This document shows, piece by piece, positions 1-7,076 of a DNA stretch of 7,999 nucleotides. This DNA comes from DAORDI01 sp035345895 (GTDB taxonomy: Bacteria > Spirochaetota > Leptospiria > Leptospirales > Leptospiraceae). Both the position numbers and the translations under genes were made by a program. The first letter of the stretch is position 1. Each line of letters begins with the position of its first letter. The notes beneath the pieces are model-generated. The model was not told the origin of the DNA and ran no database searches. It worked only from the letters and a program-made list of their open reading frames with translations. Location of the stretch: NCBI GenBank assembly GCA_035345895.1, contig DAORDI010000267.1, positions 1 to 7,999 of the forward strand, in the 5' to 3' direction.

Positions 1-1
1 A

Positions 2-2914
2 GTGGAACTTGCCATGAACGGCCTGCCCAACGTGGAGGAGATCCGTTCCATTTCCAGAACAGGTGTCAGCAGCGTGACCATCATATTCAAGGACTCTGTC
101 GATATCTGGTTTGCAAGGCAGCTTGTGAATGAAAGGGTAAAACAGGTGGAAAATGAAATTCCGGACGGATACGGAAAGCCTGAGCTTTCGCCTGTTGCGA
201 CTGCACTCGGGGACATTTATGAATTTGTGCTGACGTCGGACAGACATTCTCCTATGGAACTCAGAAATTATATGGACTGGGAGCTGGCCAAAAAACTGAA
301 ATCGGTTCAGGGCGTCATTGACATCAATACCATCGGGGGGGAGGTCAAGCAGTACCAGGTGATCATTGATCCGAGAAGACTTGCTTCACACAACCTGACT
401 CTTTCGAGCATACTGAATGAACTGAAAAGAGCAAACGCCAATGTAGGCGGCGGATACATTATGAAGGGCAACGAACAGCTTGTCATCAGGGGAGAGGGTC
501 AGTTCAAGACAATTGATGAACTTGCTCAGACTGCCATCCGCACAAATTCTGACGGGGTGCCTCTTCTTCTCGGGCAGGTGGGAAATGTCAAGATCGGCCC
601 GTCCATCCGTTTCGGACTGATGACAAGGGATGAAAAAGAAGTCGTCGGCGGAACAGTCATGATGCTCATCGGACAGAATTCAAGAGAGGTGGTGGCAAAG
701 GTCAAGGAAAAGGTGCAGGAGCTTCGAAAGAACCTCCCGCAGGGAATGAAGATTGAACCTTTTTATGACAGGTCGGAATTCATCAACCGCGCGCTGAAGA
801 CCGTATTCATCAATCTTGCGGAAGGTGCTCTTCTCGTTTTTATAGCACTTATCGTGACTCTCGGAACAGTGAAAGGCGGTGCGCTTGTGGCTCTTGCAAT
901 TCCTGTATCCATGCTTGTGGCAGTCATATTTATGAGACAGCTGGGAGTTGTCGGGAATCTGATGAGTCTCGGAGCTCTTGATTTCGGTCTTCTTGTGGAC
1001 GGATCCATCGTAATGCTCGAAGCAGTGCTTGCCGGTTTTTTTACCAGCCGGGCGCTCTATGACAGGTCTCAGTCAGAGGAAGAAAGGGAAGATCTGACAA
1101 AAATGATCGTACTCCAGAGCTGCAAGAAAGTCGGGCGCGCTGCGGCGTTTGCTGTGGCGATCATCATGCTTGTATATCTCCCACTGATGGCGCTCGAAGG
1201 TGTCGAGGGCAGAATGTTCCGTCCCATGGCAGTCACTGTGGCTCTGGCTCTTGCAGCAGCCCTTCTTTTCAGTATGACCGTATTTCCTGCTGCTGTGTCT
1301 TATATTTTCAAGAAGCCGGTATTTCACCACAGTCATTACTGGGATGTCATTGAAAAATATTTTATTATATTTCTGAACTGGGGATTTGAACGGAAAAGAC
1401 TGGTAGGAATTTATGCAGTCACTCTTGTAGTGATTTCTATTTCTCTCGGATTTACTCTGGGGGCAGAATTTATTCCGAGGATCGACGAAGGGGAAATCAA
1501 CATTGATGTGAGAAGGCTTCCTTCCGCTTCCATCAATTATTCCAGAGATCTGAATTATGAAATTGAAAGAGTCATCGAAAAGAATTTTCCTGAAGTAACC
1601 AGTGTTGTCACAAAGGTAGGACGGGGAGAATCTGCAGCTGAGCCTGTCGGAACAGACGAGGGAGAGATGTATGTCAAACTCAAGGACAAAAAAGACTGGG
1701 TGAGTGCACATGACCGGGAGGAACTGATGAGCATCATGAAGGACAAGATTCTTTCCACTGTGCCGTCCTCCTATATCAGTATGTCCCAGCCCATTGAAAA
1801 CAGGGTCAATTCGCTGCTGGCAGGTTCAAAGGCCGACATCGTTGTGAAAATTTACGGTGACGATCTGGTCAAGCTTAAGAAACTTGGGGATCAGTTCGGC
1901 GAGGTTCTTTCCAAGGTAGAAGGGACAGGCGACCTTCGGGTTCAGAGAGTGCTGGGACTTCCTCTCCTTGAAATCAAGGCAAACAGGGAAAAAATGGCAA
2001 GATACGGAGTATCTACAGAAGAGATACTGGATATTGTAAAAACATTAAGAGTAGGCTACGATACGGGGAAAGTGTTCGAGGGACTGAAAAGATATGATCT
2101 GATTGTGCGTCTGGATGTGGATGTGACTGACGAGGATCAGATTGAAAATGTTCCTGTTATGACATCGAGCGGGCACGAGGTTCCTCTCGTTTTAGTTGCT
2201 GACATTAAAAGAATAGAGGGTCCGGCTTCCATTACACGGGAGGGACTCAAGAGAAGACTCTTTGTCGAGATCAATATTCGTGGACGGGATCTTGTCAGCT
2301 ACATAAACGAGGCACAGGAAAAGACAAAATCAATCGTAGAGTCGCTTCCTGAAGGTTATGAAGTGGAATGGGGAGGACAGTTTCAGAATTTTACCCGTGC
2401 AAAAAACAGACTTCTTCTGGTTGTACCTGTCGCACTTGTCATCATTTTCGGGATGCTCATTGCTGCATTCGGCTCGGTCAATTATGCAATGGGAGTCTTT
2501 CTGGTTGTGCCTCTGGCTGTTGCAGGAGGGATCTTGAGTCTGATTGTAAGAGGTCTTCCTTTCAGTATTCCTGCAGGAGTCGGGTTTATTGCAGTGGCCG
2601 GTATTGCAGTGCTGAACGGGGTTGTGTATGCATCAACTCTGAAGCAGGAACTGGAGAAAAATGCCGACATTCATGATGCAGTAATGAACTCTGCCAGAGC
2701 ATCACTCCGCCCAAGGCTCACCACCGAAGCGATTGCAGCAATCGGGTTCATTCCTATGTCCATTTCTACAATGGCAGGGGCAGAGGTGCAGAGACCTCTT
2801 GCGACCGTCGTCATCGGAGGAATCATTATCGCTACGGCAATTTCAGGACTTGTGCTTCCGATCACGATGGAATATCTTCTTGTCCGTGCAGAAAAGCGGA
2901 AACCGAAGAAATAA
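2..2914 (+). CDS. HME-type RND heavy-metal efflux pump, CzcA/CusA family (5' partial)
   Basis: This is the inner-membrane subunit of a tripartite cation exporter that uses proton antiport and would partner with a periplasmic adaptor and an outer-membrane channel, both probably encoded upstream. The first visible residues (VELAMNGLP, then SISRTGVSSVTIIFKD) match the part of CzcA around residue 69, so about 68 residues including TM1 are missing. The GTG at base 2 is an internal valine codon, not a start. Predicted TM segments lie near residues 268-290, 293-313, 318-345, 375-395, 405-430 and 467-486, and after the second periplasmic loop near 804-826, 828-848, 854-876, 910-928 and 934-957. TM4 carries LDFGLLVDGSIVMLEAV with D327, D333 and E340, the D-x5-D-x6-E spacing of CzcA-type divalent-cation pumps. 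Other family hallmarks are VYLPLMALEGVEGRMF, FIPRIDEG and GAEVQRPLATVVIGG. The C-terminus is intact and ends in TAA. The family call is secure; the metal (Zn/Co/Cd more likely than Cu/Ag) is inferred from TM4 only. Confidence 0.95.
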   Translation: MELAMNGLPNVEEIRSISRTGVSSVTIIFKDSVDIWFARQLVNERVKQVENEIPDGYGKPELSPVATALGDIYEFVLTSDRHSPMELRNYMDWELAKKLKSVQGVIDINTIGGEVKQYQVIIDPRRLASHNLTLSSILNELKRANANVGGGYIMKGNEQLVIRGEGQFKTIDELAQTAIRTNSDGVPLLLGQVGNVKIGPSIRFGLMTRDEKEVVGGTVMMLIGQNSREVVAKVKEKVQELRKNLPQGMKIEPFYDRSEFINRALKTVFINLAEGALLVFIALIVTLGTVKGGALVALAIPVSMLVAVIFMRQLGVVGNLMSLGALDFGLLVDGSIVMLEAVLAGFFTSRALYDRSQSEEEREDLTKMIVLQSCKKVGRAAAFAVAIIMLVYLPLMALEGVEGRMFRPMAVTVALALAAALLFSMTVFPAAVSYIFKKPVFHHSHYWDVIEKYFIIFLNWGFERKRLVGIYAVTLVVISISLGFTLGAEFIPRIDEGEINIDVRRLPSASINYSRDLNYEIERVIEKNFPEVTSVVTKVGRGESAAEPVGTDEGEMYVKLKDKKDWVSAHDREELMSIMKDKILSTVPSSYISMSQPIENRVNSLLAGSKADIVVKIYGDDLVKLKKLGDQFGEVLSKVEGTGDLRVQRVLGLPLLEIKANREKMARYGVSTEEILDIVKTLRVGYDTGKVFEGLKRYDLIVRLDVDVTDEDQIENVPVMTSSGHEVPLVLVADIKRIEGPASITREGLKRRLFVEINIRGRDLVSYINEAQEKTKSIVESLPEGYEVEWGGQFQNFTRAKNRLLLVVPVALVIIFGMLIAAFGSVNYAMGVFLVVPLAVAGGILSLIVRGLPFSIPAGVGFIAVAGIAVLNGVVYASTLKQELEKNADIHDAVMNSARASLRPRLTTEAIAAIGFIPMSISTMAGAEVQRPLATVVIGGIIIATAISGLVLPITMEYLLVRAEKRKPKK

Positions 2915-2962
2915 TAAATTTTAATTACGCAGACACACAGGTTCGATATTAGACCTGAGAGA

Positions 2963-2968
2963 AAGGAG
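2963..2968 (+). promoter_or_regulatory. Shine-Dalgarno site of the 179-aa gene
   Basis: AAGGAG lies six bases before the ATG at 2975. It is the strongest ribosome-binding site in the window and fixes the start of the downstream gene. The 60-base gap that holds it shows no clear -35/-10 pair and no hairpin followed by a T-run, so I cannot say whether transcription starts anew here. Confidence 0.8.
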
Positions 2969-2974
2969 ACATAT

Positions 2975-3514
2975 ATGAGTGATATCATTCCGTCAGAGTT
3001 TACTGAAGAATTTGGAGGCGGTACCGGAATCAGATTCAAAATCAGAAAAGTGAGCATTGAAGGGAAAGGAAACGTTTTTCATACGGACAAGGGCGGTTCC
3101 TTCAATGTGACTATGGAACTGCTTCACGACTGCCTCGAATCAGACAACGCTGTCAATCAGGTAATTGTAGGGCTGGGCGGAGAAAAAAAAGCACAGGTCT
3201 GTGTCTGGAACGGAAAAAATTTCAGCGGAGGTCCGCTCTGCGTGATCAATGATGATACTGAGGTCGCCTGTTACGGTGAGGATAATTTTGAAGCAGAATG
3301 GGTAAAAGTCTTTTTCAAAATTACTGTTCCGAATACAAAAGGCAAATATTATATTCGGGCAAGGTATGCTCAGGACTATGTCGGCACAATTCTCACTGAA
3401 GCAGGCTCAGGAAGAAACCAGCCGTTTCCCGGAAAGGCTCTAGGCTGGTGGACAGTCGACAGACCGAACGGCCCGACTGAAAAATCAAATATTGGACTGA
3501 TTTCGGTAGGCTGA
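2975..3514 (+). CDS. Conserved-looking hypothetical protein, 179 aa, probably cytoplasmic and beta-rich
   Basis: I do not recognise a named family. The start is well supported by a strong ribosome-binding site. There is no signal peptide or membrane segment (it begins MSDIIPSEFTEEF), so the product is probably cytoplasmic. Alternating hydrophobic stretches (FKIRKVSI, SFNVTMELL, NQVIVGLG, AQVCVWNG, VKVFFKITV, KYYIRARYAQ) separated by Gly/Asn-rich turns suggest an all-beta sandwich. Four cysteines (C53, C76, C89, C99) are spread through the middle. The C-terminal part is rich in aromatics and Gly/Pro: YYIRARYAQDY (126-135), GWWTVDRPNGP (157-167) and SNIGLISVG at the very end. This density of Trp, Gly and Pro looks like a structurally constrained conserved core. 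The gene sits 54 bases before the AAA-vWA gene in the same direction, so a functional link is plausible but unproven. A carbohydrate- or peptide-binding role would be speculation. Confidence 0.85.
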   Translation: MSDIIPSEFTEEFGGGTGIRFKIRKVSIEGKGNVFHTDKGGSFNVTMELLHDCLESDNAVNQVIVGLGGEKKAQVCVWNGKNFSGGPLCVINDDTEVACYGEDNFEAEWVKVFFKITVPNTKGKYYIRARYAQDYVGTILTEAGSGRNQPFPGKALGWWTVDRPNGPTEKSNIGLISVG

Positions 3515-3547
3515 ATCTCCTGCAAAAATATGAATTGATTCAAATGC

Positions 3548-3559
3548 CTGAAATTTCAG
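3548..3559. repeat. 12-bp perfect palindrome upstream of the AAA-vWA start codon
   Basis: CTGAAATTTCAG is its own reverse complement and ends nine bases before the ATG at 3569, where a Shine-Dalgarno sequence would normally be; none is visible. It could be an operator half-site pair or an element that affects translation initiation. About two perfect 12-bp palindromes are expected by chance in 8 kb, so only its position makes it worth recording. Confidence 0.35.
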
Positions 3560-3568
3560 TCTGGGCTT

Positions 3569-6500
3569 ATGGAAACAGTAGAAATTGCAGGCATCAGAAT
3601 TCCTTCCTACAGGAAGAGAATAAACAGCACTTCACCGGTCAAAATCATTGAAACTGAAACGACTAAACGAAATCTGCAGAAGATACTGTATCCTCTTCTG
3701 GAAGGAAAACCCGTACTTCTGATCGGAGATGCAGGAGTAGGAAAAAACGCACTGGTATACCATATCAATTCTCTCCGGAACCTTCCCACTATCCGGTTCA
3801 GTTTCAACGAAGACACTCTTCCTGAGGATCTGATCGGGTCTTACAGGATTCATCCGTCTGGAAAAGGGTTCGAATGGAAGAATGGTCCCCTGACCTCAGC
3901 TCTTCAGACAGGTTCTGCATTTGTTGCGGATGAAATGAACCTGGCTTCTCCGAGCGTCATCAAAAGGTTTTCGACTGTATATGAATCTTTCTATCTGGAT
4001 CTTTTGGAGGGAGGGGGAGAGAAAATCAGTTCAGTGGACGGGTTTCATTTTATTGCCACTCAGAATCCCTCCGAGGGATTTGAAGGACGAAAAAACCTTT
4101 CCTATGAAATTACCAAGAACTTTTCAGTTGTATATATCGATTCCTATCCCCCGGAAGAAATCTACCAGATACTGAAAAATCTTTATCCTGAACTTCTGGA
4201 ATCCGTCATAAAAAACATCATCAATGTGAATTTTGAAACTGAAAACAGGGCCCTTCGGGGCGAGCTCGGAAGAAACGATCTGGAAAAATATCATTTCAAT
4301 CTCAGAACAATGAAAAGGCTTTCCGCAAGGCTTCTGAATTACAACTGCAATGACACTGATATACTTTACCAGCATTTCAGGGAGATCTATGTGGACTGCT
4401 TCAGAAATGCAGAAGACAGGGCAAAGCAGACTGAACTGGTATCTTCTGTCCTCTCTTGCAAGTCCGACAGGAAAACCTCCCGAGTCGAAATTTTTTCAGA
4501 TGCAGAATATATATACTGTAATGATAAAAGAATACGCATTAAGAATCCTGAGAGGACAAAGGAAATTCTGTCTGCAGTGCCTATGACTGCGTCACTTAGA
4601 GGATTTCTGGAAAAAGTTTTTACCTGTCACGAGATGGGAGAGAACATTCTGATTGAATATTCTGAAGAGGATGATCCTTCCATCGTAATGAATCTTCTCG
4701 CCGACTTTTCGGGAATGAAAACAGAGTTCATCCATCTCTGCAAGGGAATCCATACCTCGGACATCATCGGTGCACTGAAGCCGGTTTCGGATGCGGGTCA
4801 GGAAAACACAGGCAGGGTGGAATGGGTGGACGGTCCTCTTTCCAGGGGGATTGAAGAGGGATCTCATATAATGATAACTTCACTTGAGACTGCCGGTGCG
4901 GAGCTTGTGGAAAAATTCAATATGCTCACTGATGATGCGAGAGCCCTTCTTCTTCCGGCAGAAAGCGGAAAGAAGGAGGAACTTCATCTTTCTCCAGAGG
5001 CCAGAGTCTATGCATTCAAGGTGTTCAGAAAGACTAAGTCTGTTTCCACAATTTCCAGGGCATTCAGAAACAGGTTCACATCAGTCCTTTTCCCTCAGCT
5101 GAACAATGAAGAATGTGTATACGATATCCTGAAATTTTATCTTCCTGAATCTTCCCTTCTGAATCTGATGAGGGAATTTCATATGAAGATCAGAACTATG
5201 GCAGAGAAGAGAACAATCGGTTCTGCCAATCTGAATCCGTATATATTCGGTATCCCGAATCTTCTTTCCTGGATACGTCATATCCTTCACTTCAATTCCG
5301 AAAATCTGGAAGAGACAGTCTTCAGAGGAGCAGGAGTTGCCTACATCAATCAGATTTATGATGCAAAGGAAAGAAATGAACTGGAAAAACTTCTGAAAAA
5401 AGGCTGGGATCTGGGAAAAATACCTCAGGGACTTTTTCATGAAATAGAGAGTAAAAAAAAAACTTTTACCGAAAGTTCTGAAATAGATAAAAACAAATGG
5501 TGGAATCCTGAACTTTCCAAAAGAGATCCGAATACCGGCAAGGCTGAATTGAAAATGTCCGGTGAGAAACTCAAGGCAGGGATAGACATCAATACACCTG
5601 AAACAGGCGGCACGACAAAAGAAGGTGCAGATGCCTGGTACGGGAGCGAAACTCGCGGAAATATGGGGCAGGGTGAACCGGCAGGAGGCGGGGGAGCCTG
5701 GGGTTACAGAACGGAAGAACTGTACAAGCAGTTTCTGGCCAAAAGAAAAATCCTCTGGGACTACAGTATGCCGGTTTCAAAAAAGGAATTCTGGGAAATC
5801 TTCGGAAAGGAACTGGAAGAAACCAGGATGAATCTGGAGAAACTTTTTGATCCCGAAATTGATATTATACGTTCTTACAGAAATGAGGGAAACCGGATTG
5901 ATGCCAGAAAATACATAGGCTATCTCAGCGGGAAGGGAGATACAAAGGTATTCGACAAGACCATTCTGGACAAGAAGGAAGAAAAACTGAAGGGTGTGGA
6001 AGTTGTATTTCTTGTAAGCAAATCCAGAAGAATATTCAATTTTGAATATGCAATTGTTGTGCTTTCTGCAATCATTACCTCTTCCATTGTGCTCAACGGA
6101 CATGATGTACCTTTCAGCATCTATGCCTATTCCGACAGGATGAACAAAAAGGATACCATTGATCTTGTCCATCTGAAGACATTTCATGAGTCGTATGATG
6201 AGAAGGAAGAGGAAATATTCAAATCGCTTGCATCGGACTGGCAGGGAGACAGTGTACATGAATATCTTCTTCTTGAAGATATTGAAAAGTATTTCACTCC
6301 CGGTTCAACGACACGAGTGCTTGTAATGGTGTCCGATTTTAGAGGACAGAGAGGAAAGGCATCCATTGATGCGGAGATCGGCTCCTTTGAAAACAGGAAA
6401 CTCAAGGAACAGATACTCAGAGTGACAAACAAATCCTATGTTCTGCTCGGGGTGGGAATGGGAGCAAGATATATTGCAGAAGAATTATTTTTTAATTCAA

Positions 6501-6589
6501 TTCAGATCACCCCGGACAATTTTTCGAGCATGCCCAATCTGCTTGGAAGCGCCATATCCAACCTGATTCTAGTGAATCACAGAGTCTGA
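3569..6589 (+). CDS. Midasin/VWA8-like tandem AAA ATPase with C-terminal vWA-like domain, 1006 aa
   Basis: This is a single-chain version of a MoxR-type AAA/vWA remodelling pair; no signal peptide is present, so it is probably cytoplasmic. AAA1 (about 27-285) has Walker A GDAGVGKN (53-60, with Asn60 where Ser/Thr is usual), DLIGSY, FEWKNGPL, Walker B FVADEMN (D121, E122), sensor 1 ATQNP (N166) and a sensor-2-type NLRTMKR (R246). Its arginine-finger site reads ITKNF (181-185), without arginine. AAA2 (about 340-575) keeps the fold signature (DIIGALKPV, VEWVDGPL) but has no P-loop near 358-370, has T437-S438 in place of Walker B Asp-Glu, and retains FRNRF (499-503). A Gly-rich linker (680-712) precedes a vWA-like domain (about 808-1000) with SKS (817-819) and VMVSDF (D923); the first MIDAS Asp is replaced by L815. 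An in-frame TGA at 3536 and the lack of other start codons fix the ATG, though no ribosome-binding site is visible. The substrate is unknown; a macromolecular remodelling or chaperone role is inferred from the family. Confidence 0.88.
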   Translation: METVEIAGIRIPSYRKRINSTSPVKIIETETTKRNLQKILYPLLEGKPVLLIGDAGVGKNALVYHINSLRNLPTIRFSFNEDTLPEDLIGSYRIHPSGKGFEWKNGPLTSALQTGSAFVADEMNLASPSVIKRFSTVYESFYLDLLEGGGEKISSVDGFHFIATQNPSEGFEGRKNLSYEITKNFSVVYIDSYPPEEIYQILKNLYPELLESVIKNIINVNFETENRALRGELGRNDLEKYHFNLRTMKRLSARLLNYNCNDTDILYQHFREIYVDCFRNAEDRAKQTELVSSVLSCKSDRKTSRVEIFSDAEYIYCNDKRIRIKNPERTKEILSAVPMTASLRGFLEKVFTCHEMGENILIEYSEEDDPSIVMNLLADFSGMKTEFIHLCKGIHTSDIIGALKPVSDAGQENTGRVEWVDGPLSRGIEEGSHIMITSLETAGAELVEKFNMLTDDARALLLPAESGKKEELHLSPEARVYAFKVFRKTKSVSTISRAFRNRFTSVLFPQLNNEECVYDILKFYLPESSLLNLMREFHMKIRTMAEKRTIGSANLNPYIFGIPNLLSWIRHILHFNSENLEETVFRGAGVAYINQIYDAKERNELEKLLKKGWDLGKIPQGLFHEIESKKKTFTESSEIDKNKWWNPELSKRDPNTGKAELKMSGEKLKAGIDINTPETGGTTKEGADAWYGSETRGNMGQGEPAGGGGAWGYRTEELYKQFLAKRKILWDYSMPVSKKEFWEIFGKELEETRMNLEKLFDPEIDIIRSYRNEGNRIDARKYIGYLSGKGDTKVFDKTILDKKEEKLKGVEVVFLVSKSRRIFNFEYAIVVLSAIITSSIVLNGHDVPFSIYAYSDRMNKKDTIDLVHLKTFHESYDEKEEEIFKSLASDWQGDSVHEYLLLEDIEKYFTPGSTTRVLVMVSDFRGQRGKASIDAEIGSFENRKLKEQILRVTNKSYVLLGVGMGARYIAEELFFNSIQITPDNFSSMPNLLGSAISNLILVNHRV
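5453..5462 (+). repeat. A10 homopolymer in coding sequence, possible slippage site
   Basis: Ten adenines encode K629-K631 of the AAA-vWA protein, between the AAA modules and the Gly-rich linker. The run is embedded in the inverted repeat GTAAAA (5451-5456) and TTTTAC (5464-5469). One extra A would lead to a TGA at 5479-5481, and one fewer A to a TAG at 5484-5486. Either slip would therefore give a product of about 640 residues without the vWA domain. The run is seen directly; slippage is an inference. Confidence 0.5.
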
Positions 6590-6590
6590 A

Positions 6591-7076
6591 ATGTCAAAGA
6601 AGAAAGAAGAAAAAGCAGTACATACAACCGGAGAGATAACGACAAACAAGAAGGCAAAATTCAATTTTGAGCTTCTGGAAACAGTCGAGGCAGGAATTAT
6701 TCTTACCGGTTCCGAAGTCAAAAGTCTCAGAGAAAAGAAAGCGAACCTGACGGATGCCTTTGCCAGAATCCGAAACGGCGAAGTTTTTCTGGAAAATTTT
6801 CATATCACTCCTTACAAAAACGGGGGGTATGCAAACCATGCTGAAGTCAGATCCAGGAAACTGCTCTTTAAGAGAAAGGAAATACTGAAGCTTCAGAAGC
6901 TGGTCAGAGAAAAAGGACTGAGTCTTGTGGCAGTGAAGACTTATTTTAATCAGAGAGGATTTGTAAAGGTACTTATCGCATCTGCAAAACCGAAAAAGCT
7001 GCACGACAAGAGAGAGACTGTACAGAAGAGAGAGTCTCAGATAGAAATAAACAGAGCCATGAAGGGCAGAGAATGA
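6591..7076 (+). CDS. smpB: SsrA-binding protein SmpB
   Basis: SmpB binds tmRNA (SsrA) and, in trans-translation, delivers it to ribosomes stalled on broken mRNA, acting in the cytoplasm. The 161-residue product is of normal length and complete. It shows the family signature through its OB-fold: NKKAKFNFELLETVEAGIIL, then TGSEVKSLREKKANLTDAFA, ENFHITPYKNGGYANH, RKLLFKRKEI, the AKPKKLHDKRET segment, and a basic C-terminal tail (QKRESQIEINRAMKGRE) of the kind that follows the mRNA channel in the ribosome. The ATG lies one base after the stop of the AAA-vWA gene and has no good Shine-Dalgarno sequence, so translational coupling to that gene is likely. Its last four bases (ATGA) overlap the start of der. 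The partner tmRNA gene (ssrA) is not seen in this window. Confidence 0.97.
   Translation: MSKKKEEKAVHTTGEITTNKKAKFNFELLETVEAGIILTGSEVKSLREKKANLTDAFARIRNGEVFLENFHITPYKNGGYANHAEVRSRKLLFKRKEILKLQKLVREKGLSLVAVKTYFNQRGFVKVLIASAKPKKLHDKRETVQKRESQIEINRAMKGRE
7062..7066 (+). promoter_or_regulatory. Shine-Dalgarno site of der, inside smpB
   Basis: AAGGG lies six bases before the ATG at 7073, within the last codons of smpB. It supports the ATGA-overlap start for der. Confidence 0.55.

Noticed and set aside
335..341. G7 run in the RND gene as a phase-variation tract
   Set aside because: Seven G is short for a contingency locus, and it arises naturally from Gly-Gly-Glu codons.
1073..1711. 212-codon open frame on the minus strand
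   Set aside because: It lies wholly antisense to the well-supported RND gene, its translation has low complexity and no family resemblance, and it has no ribosome-binding context.
2368..2676. 102-codon open frame on the plus strand, rich in Cys and Ser
   Set aside because: It is a shifted reading of the RND gene; the Cys/Ser richness reflects out-of-frame hydrophobic codons, not a real small protein.
2949..2966. Possible hairpin or terminator (AGGT...ACCT) between the pump gene and the 179-aa gene
   Set aside because: The stem is only about four base pairs and no T-run follows, so it cannot be supported as a terminator.
3183..3190. A8 run in the 179-aa gene as a slippage site
   Set aside because: It is shorter than the A10 run and encodes an ordinary Glu-Lys-Lys; the signal is too weak to report as a finding.
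5777..6259. 160-codon open frame on the minus strand
   Set aside because: It is antisense to the AAA-vWA gene, whose frame carries recognisable domains; the Phe/Ile/Tyr-rich translation is what reverse-strand reading of this coding sequence would give.
6594..7004. 136-codon open frame on the minus strand
   Set aside because: It is antisense to smpB, and the translation shows no recognisable motif.
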